Source: Corinectria fuckeliana
Lineage: Eukaryota > Ascomycota > Sordariomycetes > Hypocreales > Nectriaceae
Assembly: GCA_019137255.1 (NCBI GenBank)
Contig: WPDH01000256.1
Coordinates: 21,301-85,300 of the forward strand
Length of the DNA stretch: 64,000 nucleotides
Direction of reading: 5' to 3'
Positions 35,328 to 47,762 of the stretch are shown here, piece by piece (position 1 is the stretch's first letter; the number at the start of each line of letters is the position of its first letter). Below the pieces are notes generated by a model that saw nothing but the letters and a program-made list of their open reading frames with translations, did not search any database and was not told where the DNA came from. The translations under genes and the position numbers were made by a program.

Positions 35328-37303
35328 ATGACCTCCATGTCGCCTACCAACACCGCTGTCGGTGGTTCGGGGGCGTCTTCGAACGGCGGTAGTGTCTCGC
35401 CCCAGCAGACTGCCACCCCCAAGAACGTCGCATTCGAGCTGCTCTTCCTTGACTCCCCCCAATACCGTGCGCGCTTGCCGATGCGAGTGCAAATATACCC
35501 TCATGATACGACCGACTCGATTGTGACGACCGTCAAGAATTTCTATGGTCTGTACTCGGGTCCCGCCGGATCAAAGGGAGTCAGCTTTGAAGACGACCAC
35601 GGCAACACCCTCATTGCCCGGTATGAAAACTTCAGCAATAACATGGTCGTCTACGTGCGTGTTATTGAAGAGCCTCCGGCGAACCCTGCCGCTTTCGCTC
35701 CTCATCCTTTCCATTCTGGCCCGGTTGGCGTCCCCGCCTTCTTTGCTGGTGACGGTTATCCCGTCCCTCAGGCCCAGCGCTTTGCGCAAGACATTTCCAG
35801 GCCCGGCTCTCGCTCACCGCGAAGACGCAGCCCTTCCCCCAGTACTGTCCGAGGCCGGAGGAGTGCTTCTGCCAGTAATCCTGCCAACAATTGCCGCTCC
35901 CGTTCAGCTAAGAACCGGGCATCGGTGGCCCGAAGCCACGCCGATAACTACAGCGACAGCATGAACGGTTATAGCAGCGGCGATGGTGCGCCAAGTTCGA
36001 CTTCCGGAAAGAACAAGGAGCACCTTGGCAACACTGACATCAGCGTTGAGAACATTGTCGAGGGTGGCCGTCGAAAGAGGGCCAAATTCGAAAGCTCGGT
36101 AAGTGGAGACTCGTTCGAGGCTCATCCGGCGGGATACTGACTGCGTCTTCGCAACAGGAATTGCCCCTGTTTGCGCCGCCTCAGATGCCGGCTGCTACCT
36201 CGAATCCGTCCGTCTCGCCCGCTCGCCGAGTCGAACCCCATAGGCCCGCGATGCCGTTTGTGCAGCCAGGGCAAAACCCCTTCACAAACCCCCGCCCTAT
36301 GCAATCGCCGCAGGGATATAGTCACGGAGCCTCGCACTCCAACATGTTCGCCACGCCTGGTCCTGATGGCCGCCGTAGCGCTCGTGGCAGCATCGGATAT
36401 GCCAGCAATGGCAGCGCAATTGGGATTCTTCCTACTCCCGATCCTACCGTCGGAAGCTGCATGTCCGAGGAAGACAAGGACGTGGCCATCCAGTTGATGC
36501 GACTGGGTGATATGTCAAACATTTCCCATGGTCGAACGTCTGCGTCAACCCTCGACGATACCTTCAGTGGCAGGGCCGATGCGGCTTCCTCGACCGGTGC
36601 TACTAGCGACGGAGAGAGCGAGACCGACGCTGAGCCCCCTGCCGCTCGCCGTCAGAAGCTGGCTGTCGCCGGCACCGTCGGCAAGGTCTATCAGACTACG
36701 GAGGCTCATTTCATGCCGCCTCCCGATAATGCCGAGGTCAGCGGCGATGATGCGGACTACGAGGATGATCCCATCCTCTCCAATGGCAACGCCAAGGCGA
36801 CCAAGAGCAAGCCAGCTACCAAGCACAAGAGTACCAACTCCGTCTCCAAGCCCGCTACTTCCAAGACGTCCAAGGGACCCCGATCATTAAGCGGCGTCAA
36901 GACCAAGAAGCTTCCCGCTGTGCCGCCTGGCCCGATGTCTCCAGCCTCGATGCCTCCCTCCCGCAAGCAGTCTGTTGCTTCTACGGGACAGGCGCCAGCT
37001 CCTGGCGAGGACGACTCGCCCGATCTATCAACTAAGCCGCGATGCCAGCGATGCCGAAAGAGCAAGAAGGGTTGCGATCGTCAGCGACCCTGCGGACGGT
37101 GCCGCGATGCGGGATTGTCGGCAGACCAGTGCATCAGCGAAGACGAGGGTAACGGCCGAAAGGGTCGATATGGTCGCCACATGGGAGTTCCCATCGCCAA
37201 GAAGGACGAGGTCGCCCAGGTGGTGCAGCCCGCACTATTACCTGCTGCGCCCATCTCGGCTGGCGCTATGACAATGGACAAATCTAAGAAGCGCAAGCGA
37301 TAA
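35328..37303 (+). CDS. Putative regulator with a C-terminal Zn2Cys6 finger
   Basis: Two exons, 35328-36098 and 36158-37303, with a 59-bp intron (GTAAGT, ACAG), phase 0; 638 residues. The ATG has a good context (CACAATGAC); an upstream in-frame ATG at 35214 is less likely. Residues about 28-115 form a compact domain (FELLFLDSPQYRARLPMRVQ, then ARYENFSNNMVVYVRVIEEP) that may be ubiquitin-like or PB1-like; I do not recognise it for certain. A Ser/Arg-rich segment and an NLS-like GGRRKRAKF follow. Near the C-terminus (553-582) lies CQRCRKSKKGCDRQRPCGRC plus a distal Cys, spacing C-2-C-6-C-5-C-2-C-9-C, a Zn2Cys6 binuclear cluster. The tail ends in KSKKRKR. No fungal-specific middle homology domain is visible. 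It is probably a nuclear DNA-binding protein of unknown targets. Confidence 0.85.
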
Positions 37304-40105
37304 GATCGGGGCAGTTGAACTGCGGACGTTTCTGTCAACCTCCCTTGAAACACGCATTGTCAAGTCCAGATCCGTGCGCGAGTACGCATTACGAGGTCTC
37401 CATTGATGGCCCGGCCAGTCATTATCGAATCACAGCCATCCTTGCCAAAAGCAATGTGTCTGAGGCATCGATGGCTGCCGCGCGTCGGTCTAGGGGAAGA
37501 GACGAAGCTGGTACAAAAAGTGGTTGCGCATCTTTCTCATTGTTTCGATCTGCAGGCGGAAGGGGTGGTTTTCATGACGATATCAGGAGGATGTAATAAC
37601 GACGGTCGGCCCAAGGCCATTACACTCCTTATACGGCGTTTGGGGTGGAGGATGTGGGGAGTTGTCGAGTATCTTTTGATCCATTTCAGCTGGTTATTCT
37701 TTTGCCTTGAGACGGTGGCGGCAGTCGCACAGCTCGTCGGACAGCATTCCGTGTCGTCGAGCGGTTTGCGCACACAAAAAAGGGAAGAGAGGCGGAGTCG
37801 GCTGCGAACAAGCCTGGGCGGGAGGGATTGGAAATCTCCTTGCGGATAGATGGATGGAACCAGGAATCAGGAATTATGGAGGGTGTCCTGGTTTGTTGTA
37901 TGTGTGCGAAACACAGTTGCCACGAGCGGAAACACCGGGAGCGAGCACTCGCGGATTGAACTGAACGTCTGGATGCTACGGAAATTGTCTACAGGCAGTG
38001 CAGTACCGGATGCGGGGATACGGGGGTGGTATGTTTTTGATTTCTTAGTTGTCTTCTTGCAGGTTTCTTATAACTAGTTGTAGTCGATATTCGACGGACT
38101 TTTGTTAAATCATCGTATACATGTGCATCTGTGTTGTGCGTGCAGGCGTAAGTAACCCGTGTTTCGAACCCAGGAACCTGAGCAACCATGGAAAGTAGAA
38201 CTACGCGACGCGAGATGCGGTTATGGTGTGCGTAGCTTTGATGGAGTTATTTCTGCCGAATTTAGATCAGAAGACATGACGAAAAACACTTCGCGACAAT
38301 CGTCTGGTGGTTGCGACAAGATGTCGGTCAAGAGCCGGTTTGCGACGACGTACCCTAGCCGAAAGCTTCACATAACGGTCGCATTTCGCTTCCAACCCTA
38401 CCCCAGACCTGCGCAAACATCCCTCATCCCATGCGCATATATGCGCCGACTGTTCTAACAGCGCAACGGCTTCTCCAACTGCCCTTCGACGGGGTTTTTT
38501 TTCTTTTTCTTTTCGTCCTCACACTCTTCCATCCCGCACTTCCTAACCTAGACCGCCTTGCGCCCCGCGACCGGGCTGCTGGCTAAGTTCCACCCCTGTC
38601 GCGAATCCGTAGCCCACTAGTCCGCTTAGGAGCTAGCTTCCCGCTCCCGTCTTCGCCGATGCGGGGTGCGCGCAACAGCCGATTGGCTCAAGCTGGGGGT
38701 CGTGTGCCTTCTCACGTGATGTATGTTGTGGAGACAATGAATTATTGTTGCTTTTTACGTCATGTTTGTTACCCCGCGCACGCTCGCCCTTGGGACGGAG
38801 GGGTAAAAAGGGACCAAAAAACACAATAATCGGAGCACGATGGCTTCGCTTGATAATTATTTGCTGTGTGGAAGGTAAGCTGCATGCAGGCTCTTCTATG
38901 GGTACGAATATCATGCGTGATTCGGTTTCGTTTCTTTTGGTGGGTGGCAGTCTTTGTTTATTCATCTTTCGTTCTAGTCTAGTGTGTGTGTGTTGTTGTG
39001 TGTTGTTGTGTGTTCGCGCACGCGTTACAAACCACAGCGTCTGGTTGGGCCGTCGGAATTACCAACCCGGTCCTGTTGCGGTCCCGCGCGCACTGCAACT
39101 GCCAAGGGCGGTACGCACCGCACCGCACCGTACTGGCTGAGCGCCCACGTGAGAAGGCGGTGTGGTGGTTCGGGTCGTGTGCGCCACCCCGCTCGCTCAT
39201 GCTTGTGGCGGGGCGCCCCTCCAAGAATGGGAAGACCCACTTTGGTCGCCATCTGCCGGCCGGCCGGCCATCGGAGCGGGGGTTTCGGCGGTCGGCGGTC
39301 GCGCGGCCGGCTGATTGGGTTTGGATGGGGAAGAACTTGTGTCCGGGCGCTGGGAATCCGGGCGGAGCTCCTCCGGCCGAGAAAACAAAAAGAATACTGC
39401 GCGCGCGATGGGGCGATTCTTATTTGTCGGGCAGGTAACTCGCAATTGGAATTTCGTGTTCATGCGCCGTGGCTAGTGGTGTCGGCCAAGTCTCCGACCC
39501 GTCAAACCTGCGGAAACATGCCTCCGTGACTGTGCACCCACACCGACCGGCCCGAAAAAAACGGGGCCATCGTTGCCCTCTTGTGACCTCTTGCTACTCC
39601 GTGATAACCCAACCTGCCTGCTTTCTTCGCTCTCTACCATGTACTTGTAGCGTCAACGACGTCCCCCAGCATTTACCACCTCCATGTCGGCCGTAGGGCG
39701 CGCCGTCGCTACTGCAGGCTGCAGGGCGTTCTCCTACCGTCCGCCGCGGAGGTCCAACGCCGTCACATAGCGAACCGTTAGGCGATGCGAGTGAACTCTT
39801 GGGACCGCGCCTGATGAGAGAACTTGTGGGGTCGCGATATCGGCCTGGGAACAACTGGTAGGAAATCCTTCCACTCGTGCCATGCAGAACCTGCTCGGTG
39901 ACTTAGTATTCGGCACTTCCAGTCTCCATGGGGGGGGGGGGGGGGGGCATTAATAATACCGTCGTGTATATAGGAGCTCGTCGACTCCAGGTTTTACATG
40001 TTGCGGTCTGGTGAAAACCCAGGTCCTATCAGGATATTCCCGAGGAATGGAGTCCATTTGCATGGAAAACACCAACCAGCGCTGTTACGAATACCTCGAT
40101 CGAAA
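37304..40105. other. 2.8-kb intergenic region
   Basis: It lies between two plus-strand genes. No frame is convincing. A TTCGAACCC near 38,160 resembles part of a tRNA T-arm, but no cloverleaf can be drawn. The right end holds the poly-G/TATA core promoter of the MFS gene, listed separately. TGTTGTG repeats lie at 38,985-39,012. Confidence 0.5.
39930..39972 (+). promoter_or_regulatory. Poly-G tract plus TATA box of the MFS gene
   Basis: Eighteen consecutive G (39930-39947) precede TATATA at 39967-39972 by 19 bp. A start site about 30 bp downstream (near 40,000) would exclude the in-frame ATG at 39998 and support translation from 40106, after a leader of about 105 bp. The link of the G tract to transcription is inferred. 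Confidence 0.5.
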
Positions 40106-41502
40106 ATGCACGACAGAGATGTAGAAAAAAAGGCCTGTGGCTTGTCCATCGTGCCCGACAACCAGGTCCTGGCTACCACCATCTCCAACACCAACGCTCC
40201 TCCGCCGCCTGTCCCCGATGACGATACCTTCGACCCTCCCGATGGTGGCTTCATCGCCTGGTCCCAGGTCTTCGCCGGCCTGCTCATCAATTGCCTGGCT
40301 TGGGGCTACCCGGCCTCCTTCGGTGTGTACCAGCTCTACTACGAAGAGTCGCTCCACCTGCCCTCGTCCCAGGTCTCCTGGATCGGCTCTGCCCAGACCT
40401 TTCTCACCTTTGCCGTCTGCGGTCCTGCGGGCCGCCTCGCTGATGCTGGCTACACGCACGAGACGATGTTGGCTGGGAGCTTCCTCGCGGTCGTCGGTAC
40501 CTTCATGACCAGCCTCTGCAAGACGTACTGGCAAATCTTTCTCGCGCAGGGTGTCTGCACTGGCATGGGTCTCGGCATCATCTTCATGCCCGCAGTCTCC
40601 GTCGTCAGCTCGTACTTCAAGAAGAAGAAGGCCATGGCCCTGGCTATCTCCGCTACGGGCACGGGGTTCGGGAGTCTCATCTTCCCCTCGACGCTGCAGT
40701 ACCTTATTCCTCAAATTGGCTTCCCTTGGGCTGTCCGGTGTGCTGGCTTTGTCGCCCTCACCATGGTGATCGTGGCAAATCTCATGCTAAGACCCTACTT
40801 GCCTGCGCGAAGATCTGGCCCATTGATCGAGTGGGATGCATTCAGAGAGCTTCCGTACACCATTTTCTCTGTCGGTGCCTTTCTGAATTTCTATGCCCTG
40901 TACTTTGGCTTTTTCTATGTAAGCCAATGCCTCGTCTGCCATGTTTAGTATGGAAGTGTTACTCACCTGTGCTGATGCCATCCCTCTAGATAAACGTATA
41001 TGCCCGCAACGTCATTGGGTTCTCCTCTGTCGATGCCGTCGGCCTTCTTCTCATCACCAATGGCATGAGTATCCCAGCGCGACCCGTGGTTGGATATCTT
41101 GCTGATTACCACTTCGGGCCTATCAACACCTTGCTCATGGGAATGATGTTGCTGGGAATGATGATTTATGCCTGGATCGGCGTCCACACCGCCACAGGAA
41201 TGTACGTCTTTTGCGTTTTCTTTGGTCTGGCAAACGGCGCTTGCCAAGGGACGTTCGTCGGAGCCAATGCGAGCTTGACCAAGGACCCCAAGAAGATGGG
41301 GACTCGATTCGGTATGATCCAGACCATGAGTGCCTTTGCGAGCCTCGCTGGCGCCCCTACAGCTGGCGCCATCATAGACAGGTCCAACGGCAAATTTCTT
41401 TGGGCTCAGGTTTGGGGCGGAACCGTCATGCTCACAGCAGCCACCTTCATTGCGGCCTCTCGTATTGCCTCGACTGGCTGGAAACTCAGGGCCAAGATAT
41501 GA
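40106..41502 (+). CDS. MFS monocarboxylate-type transporter
   Basis: Two exons, 40106-40918 and 40990-41502, with a 71-bp intron (GTAAGC, CTAG), phase 0; 441 residues. It belongs to the major facilitator superfamily, monocarboxylate/MCH branch (yeast Mch proteins; Mch5 carries riboflavin). The entry signature DPPDGGFIAWSQVFAG precedes helix 1. The loop 2-3 motif appears as GPAGRLADAG, and a basic loop (SSYFKKKKAMA) sits before helix 5, as in the family. The second half has GYLADYHFGPINTLLMG and GANASLTKDPKKMGTRFGM. About 12 hydrophobic segments fit the normal length. It should act in the plasma membrane or an organelle membrane; the substrate cannot be told. It is tail-to-tail with kynurenine formamidase, 263 bp between stops, no overlap. 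Confidence 0.9.
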
Positions 41503-41765
41503 GACCGTCAACGACGAGTGACGATCGAAAAGGTAAATAATAACAGGGCTTATCACATCGAGGCTAAGAGGCACCGAAAATAGTCGGCGTTTGCTGCGTG
41601 GGCTTAAAGCGGCTTTCTGGATTGGGTTCCACTAGATATTAGCTGGGGAAGAATACGAGTGGATTTGTGAGACATGGCATCATCTCAAAGCTTAATAATA
41701 GATAAGCAACTACGCAGATAATGTTTAAATGAGATTGAGATTTGCTTCGAAGAGGAGACGATCGC

Positions 41766-42699
41766 TCACGTGCCACGCAACTTTGCCAACACCAAGGAGA
41801 CCAGACGGGCCACCTGCTTGCCGTCTTCCCACACATAGTCGTGATCACCTGTCAAGTCTTTCAGAACTTCCAAGCTGACGCCGTCGAGTTCCAGTTTGGC
41901 TGACATGTCATCGATTTCGGGTTCGTCCACCAGGCTATCCTCAGGCGACCACGCCAGAACAGTCAACTTGCCATTTGTCCAGCTCTCCTTGAAGCTGGCC
42001 TTGAACCGCGCCGGCGAGGCACTTGCCCAACCAGTTTCATCTTCGCCAAACGCCGCGCTAATGAAACCAGCGTATCCATCGTGTCTGGCGTTAATCTTGA
42101 CTAGATCGAAGATGCCAGATATTCCAATGATAGCAACGGGGAGGGGGACCTGAGGCCGAGGGCGCCCAGCGAGCACGGACCCTCCCATTAAAAGCTGGAG
42201 GGCGAGCGTTGCACCAGCGGAGTGCCCGATCAAGACGTAGTTATCCGAGACCTGGTACGTGGTGTGGAGAAAGTCCAGCGCGGACCAAATATCTTGGATA
42301 TGGTCCGGGTGTTTTGCATCACGAAGGTCCGAGCTCGGGGTGCTGGTTGGACCCCGAGAGAAGTCTGGATACGACGACAGCCGATAGTCGATACTCACGA
42401 AGCCCTGGATATTTGCAGTGGCAGCTTTGCCGGACGACGCGATATGCTTTATCGAGGCACAGAAATCGTCTGCGGTACGTCGAGGATCACGCCAGGCGCC
42501 GCCATGGATATAACTAGAGCGACGTCAGTCGGAAGAGGACCGTGCAGGAACGGGGTTACAAGGTGTCACACATGATCCAGTAGCCTGATATTTGATTAGG
42601 GCGGTCTGCGAAGCGCCAGATGCCTAGTTTCTGGAGGCTGTGCTGGCCATATTGGTGGGACTCATAGGTGAGACTCAGAGAGCTGGCAGTAGCTTCCAT
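41766..42699 (-). CDS. BNA7: Kynurenine formamidase (arylformamidase)
   Basis: Two exons, 42572-42699 and 41766-42513, with a 58-bp intron (GTGTGA donor, CTAG acceptor). The frame closes through a split Ile codon; 291 residues. It hydrolyses N-formyl-kynurenine to kynurenine and formate, step two of tryptophan catabolism towards NAD. It is an alpha/beta hydrolase: the oxyanion-hole motif is HGGAW (46-50), the nucleophile elbow GHSAG has Ser141, the acid is probably Asp235 or Asp239 (EDSLVDE), and the base His267 lies in TGDHDYVW. SIDYRLSSYP and SDLRDAKHPDHIQD are family blocks. The assignment over a general esterase rests on HGGAW, RDAKHPxHIxD and size. It is complete and undamaged. Its promoter lies in the large gap shared with the SAT4-type gene. 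Confidence 0.9.
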
Positions 42700-45339
42700 C
42701 TTGCTCGGAGCGTGGACGTTCAAGCTTTTTGGGAGCCGTGGGAGGGATCGTTTTGTAAGACCAGGGGAAGAAGTGTGGAGATACGTGGATCGAGGAGCGC
42801 CGATCGAGAACAGCCTGGATCAAGATGACAATCTTGAATGCCAAGTCGTAAGTGCTCAAGGAGTAAGTATGTAGACGATGTGCTTCGTATACTAAGTATG
42901 GGGTCTTTCTCCGCGTGGGGGTTTGGGCGATAAGAACAAGGGGTGGCTGGAGTCAGAATCGGAGATGAAGCTGTAGAGGAGAGGAGAACTGTCACCGTCT
43001 GTCAGTTGTTAAGTACTATACTAGTATGTACTAGCAGGTACGGAAGCCCCACTTCGCCAATCGGGCAATTTTCTCTCCTTCCGGATCGGTTGCGACGTGT
43101 GGTTTTCTTTTTCCTTTCCTTCCTTCCCGTCTTCCGTAGCAATCAGCCGCTCCGCGGAGAACGGATCAAACCTAGCCCCGTTCATCCGCCCATCCCCTCC
43201 CACCCTCCTTTACGTTGTTGAAGTGCATGCAACTCGTTAATCATTCATCCCGTGCAGCATCAAGTCTGCGCCAACGACAAACGACCCTGTTCCATAAACT
43301 TGTGGCGCCCGACTTGGGACGATCAATTCTCGGACTGAGCGGCTGAGCTCCAAACCTTCTTGTCTGCTCTACGGTTTCTGTCTACTCCGAAGCGGCCAGC
43401 AACAAGGGGCTCGAGCAACACCAGCCGTGTTATCCAAGAGGACCGTGTTCTTTCTGCATAATAGCCTTTTACGCTCATTCTCAACATACCCGGACGTGAT
43501 ACATCGTAGCATGTTAGACTTCACACCGGCGCGAAAACCATTGCGCGCCACCCACCGGTTTGACCACTAAACCCTGGTGTATCTGCAAACCCTGGAAGCT
43601 GCCAGACACGGTACCGCAGCACGTGGAACAAGGGGTCCGTCGGACAAGGCGTACATAGTAGGTATTGCGCAAGCGAGCAAGGTCTGCACGCTTGTTTGCA
43701 TCTGGTCATCAACCGGGCTTGCACCACGGACAGCCTAGGGAGGGCTAGGCATAGTCTAGATGCAGCGATGCAGTGGTACGGACCCGACTGAAAGCTTGTA
43801 TGTCGCCTCGCCTCGCCTCCCTCCTCTTTATTAGGAAACAAGCTTCTCGTGTACCTCGTTACAGCTGCTGCATATGCATTCAACTGATGGATGCCACACG
43901 AACCGGCTGCTACCTTGTCATTCCCGCTGCCAACTGCCACCATCTCCGGATATCACCCTCCTTCCCGCAGCGGCATCAGGGCTTGTTTGTTCGATCACGA
44001 ACAGGATCATCCACCCCGTTCGTGCCGCAGAAGCCCAGCGGAGCCCCCCGGATCCTCATTGCCCAAGGTAGACCTTATCGCCCAAGGTACCTTGGACAAG
44101 GTGTAACCCCCGGACGGTTAAAACCTTCTTCAGTCACCAGGGGCCTTTTGGTTATTCGTCTTCGGACGCAATGATGCGATGTATGACAGGGGTCTCTTAC
44201 AGACGGACTCCTGGAGCTGATACTGAAACGGTGCCTGTCCGGAAGCCCTGACCGGCCCTTGTGGATGCGCAATATGCGTTCCCATGGCTTCGGGTTCGCA
44301 CTACTATCGCTCGCCTTTCTCGAACGAGTCTAGGCGCCATCATGAAGGGTTTCATTAATTTGCTGCCAACAACTCTGGCCGACGAATCCGATGCGCCATG
44401 CTTCCGGCTTAATAACAATAAAAGGCTCCGCCATTTACATAGCTCGCGCCACACGATGAGAGTTCACCGTTGTCTCCGGGGCTAAAGCAAACACACGGGC
44501 CTGGATAGTCTGGATACCGACCTTTTGACTTTCCGGCTCGGGCGTTTGGTGGAATGGAGCCCCGCCTAGCGATTTCCGGACGCCTCTTCAGAAAGGCCCT
44601 TCCACATGACCAATGACGGAACCTCACTCCCGTCTTCCCGCACGAGCAGCGTCTGCTCTGCGCTGCAATCGCATCAGTCTGACTAGGTAACAAGCGGTCT
44701 TGTCAGACCATCCCTGACATCTCGGCTGGAGCAAGACCAGAACGGTAGACGTGATCCACCAGCCCGATAGCGGGACGTCCCCGGGCCTGGTCGCTGCGGA
44801 ATCATCTCTGCATCCTCGCCGGGGTGTTTCCCCATGCACGTGTTGTTGGTTCCTAGTGCTCGCTGCAGGACACCAGAAACCAGTCCGGTTCCGACGGCTC
44901 AGACGGCCCAAACCGCTCAAGCATCCCCTGAAGTGATGCAAGAGATACCCAAACAATTGTGTGTGAGCGGGATCCACACACTCTTCATGAGTGACACGCC
45001 CAGTACCTTGCATCCAACAACGTCCTCTCACTCACCCATGTGTGTGATGCACAGCGCCCTCAACCTCACGCCCCTCCCTCCCTCTTCAGTCTTAAGCATG
45101 CAATTGCGCCCCCTGCCTAGATAGTGTGTGCCTCGGCCCTACTAAACCCAAGTGTTATTGACGTGAAATATATCTCGTTGGGTCCTCTCCCGGCGCGCCC
45201 CGTTTACAATATACCTTGTCCCTTCTCTTGTTGGCCTGCCTTTGACGGATTACTTCTCGTTCTCATTTCGCCAATACCTCTTCCCATAGAAACTGGGCGA
45301 TGCTCGATAACTGACACCTCTTCATGAGGCCGGAGAGCG
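42700..45339. other. 2.6-kb divergent intergenic region
   Basis: It lies between BNA7 (-) and the SAT4-type gene (+). It contains only short frames without recognisable motifs, and no microsatellite of note. CT-rich DNA before 45,340 fits a 5' leader. Confidence 0.5.
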
Positions 45340-46874
45340 ATGGATGACCCGAAATTCGACCCGAAGGAGGAGAACGGGGCCGCTTTGGTAGCAACGGTGA
45401 TAGTGTTCCTTTCCATCAGCTGGATCTCCGTCGCCCTTCGCACATACACAAGAGCCTTCTTGATGAAGAGCTTTCAAGCGGATGACTGGCTCATGCTTGT
45501 TGGCCAAGTATGTGTCCTTCTACACCTTCACCCGCTTCTCTGCCTGACCGCCGTGGCTAATTGTCTCATAGTTGATCTTTACTCTCTCGTGTGTCTTTAT
45601 TCTCCTGGGACTGCAGAGTGGGATGGGCCGGCACAACAAAGCGATCGAGGAAGATGCCGACGAAGTTGACGCGCTCATGGTAAGGAAATCCTCAGCCTAT
45701 CTGCGCCGCAAATCATACGCGCCATGCTTACATCCTCTTAGTGGCAGGCACTTGCGACCGCGACCTATGTCGCCGATATGATGTTCATCAAGCTGAGCAT
45801 CGGCGTTTTCCTGCTACGACTCTCCGTTCAAAAAGTGTACACGTGGATCCTCTTGGTCAGCCTGGTCGTCATCGCCATATGGAGCAGCGTCATATTCTTC
45901 TGGGACATTTTCCAGTGCAGCCCGGTCCAGAAGCAATGGGACTTTAGAATCACAGGCGGTCACTGCGTGACTGCGCACCAAGTCGTCGCAGCGGCATACT
46001 CCATCAGTGTCATGACCATATTGTCTGACTGGCTCTATGTAAGTGCGAAGTCGGAGTTGGATTCTTGGAGAAGAAAGAAAAACTGACAAGTCGTCCAGGC
46101 ACTTCTGCCAATTCCCATGCTCTGGAAAGTGAAGATGACGAAACAGGCCAAGGCAACAGTAATTGCTATCCTTGGTCTTGGTATCTTGTGAGCCTTATAA
46201 CCTCCCTACCTTCGTTGTGAAGTTTCTTAGCTAACTTCCACTTAAAGCGCGAGCATAGCGACTCTGATCCGACTGAGGTTCCTTGCCGACTTGACAGAAA
46301 CCGATGATATTTTATGTATGTACCGTAAGCGGTCTTGTTAACCATTTACTGATTTCCCTATCTAGTCGCCGGAACTGATGCCATGGTTTGGACTTTGATC
46401 GAACCCGGCCTCGCTATCGTTGCGTCCAGCCTGGCCACGATCCGACCTTTACTACGCGCCATGAGGATCCGGGGCTTCGATTCCACCGTCCCAACCAGCG
46501 GCACCGGCCGCTCGAACACTATACGATCTGGTGGCTGTCCGCGATCCAAGTTCGGCGCACTGCCCGATTTCGGCCCCAACGACGTGTCGCTTATTAATGT
46601 CGAATCCAAGAGCGACGCTGAGCCTACTACTAATATTGTACCTATTGCACCGATGGGCAATAGCGGTAAAAGCCTACCGCCTGTGCCTCGCTCCTCAGGT
46701 CAACAGAGCACCGCTAGAAGCGAAGTCTACGTGATCCAGGGCAATCAAAACTCGTCGCAATCGCGCTGGGACGCGCGGAACTACAGTTCTCCCAACGAAT
46801 CTCTCGAGCAGATTCATGACCTCGAAGCCCAGAACCAAGACACGGGCAGCCTTGGCATCCGCGAAAGCAGATAG
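45340..46874 (+). CDS. SAT4/PTH11-like seven-helix membrane protein
   Basis: Six exons: 45340-45507, 45572-45679, 45742-46038, 46099-46187, 46248-46315 and 46366-46874, with introns of 64, 62, 60, 60 and 50 bp; the frame closes throughout for 412 residues. It belongs to the fungal rhodopsin-like/SAT4 family, which includes the Pth11-type receptors. Motifs: VALRTYTRAFLMKSFQADDW (helix 1 end and first cytosolic loop), KLSIGVFLLR, FQCSPVQKQWD, ITGGHC, SDWLYALLPIPMLW, LIRLRFLADL and VWTLIEPGLAIVASSLATIR. The C-terminal tail of about 130 residues is hydrophilic, Ser/Pro-rich and cytosolic. No CFEM domain is present. Intron 2 has two acceptors 6 bp apart (45741 or 45747), which would add or drop Trp-Gln. 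The ligand is unknown. Confidence 0.88.
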
Positions 46875-47762
46875 CCGCACGAAGATGCTGGCCCTATCCA
46901 CGCGGCTCTACTAATTCACCTTGTTCTCCGTTTATTGTAAATTCTATGTTTTGCTGGGAGTATTTTGGTACATGGTGCGGTTCTGGCGTGGCGTTCAAAG
47001 CGGGTGTGATATTGAGATTTAGGCAGGCGGAACGAGCACATGATACCACACAGCATTCTATTGTTTTCCTTTCTTGTTTGTACGACTTAAACACGAAAGC
47101 CAGGGTCATTCGCACGGTAGAGCTGGAAATTCTGACATGCGGCGGCTTTCACGGGAGCGTTTAGATAATACATCAGAAATGTTTTATTATTTAGATTGAA
47201 ACCTCCCCCACTGCTTCGTAGATCCAACCGCCTTACGAGCATGTAAAAGGACGCGCCGCGAATTCGAGGGGAACCAGGGAAGCACAAGGGTAAGCGGATA
47301 TACTTGGTTGGCCCAGGGAGTTTTCGCATGTGAGCTGATGGCGTGAGGGAAAAGGGGAGGACGGACTACGGCACGGTGATTCGGGACAAAGGGCGGGTGC
47401 AGACGCGCGTGCATTGGGCTCTTCGTGGCAGACGGGTTTCGGAGGATAAAATCTATGTTGGCCGGATCCGATGCGAAGAAGAGGAGACAGGCTTGTCGTT
47501 GGACATGGCGTCTGGCAAGGGAGGGGGCCCCTTGGAGCTGTAGGTACATAGTAGGTAATTACGTAGTAATTAGTCCTTGGATGTAAGCGGCGTAGTTATC
47601 CAAGGGGGGTATATTTTTTCTTCTCGGTGTCTTCTTTATCTCTCTGCGCCGTGCCTTGCCCGGGTTGCGCCGCTGGTGGCTGTAAGTCTATGGGTCCCTA
47701 GTGAATATCTTGTTGCGAACATCTCTGTGCTTCCATTTCACCTTCTCAAGCCCTCCCTCTCA
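46875..47762. other. Convergent intergenic region
   Basis: 888 bp between the stops of the SAT4-type gene (+) and RPC53 (-). It should hold both terminators. Nothing else is recognised. Confidence 0.5.

Noticed and set aside
38150..38185. TTCGAACCC resembling the T-arm/B-box of a tRNA gene
   Set aside because: On neither strand can a paired T-stem, anticodon arm and A-box be drawn at proper spacing.
39998..40105. In-frame upstream ATG adding 36 residues to the MFS transporter
   Set aside because: It falls at the expected transcription start set by the TATA box at 39967, and the extension has no family similarity.
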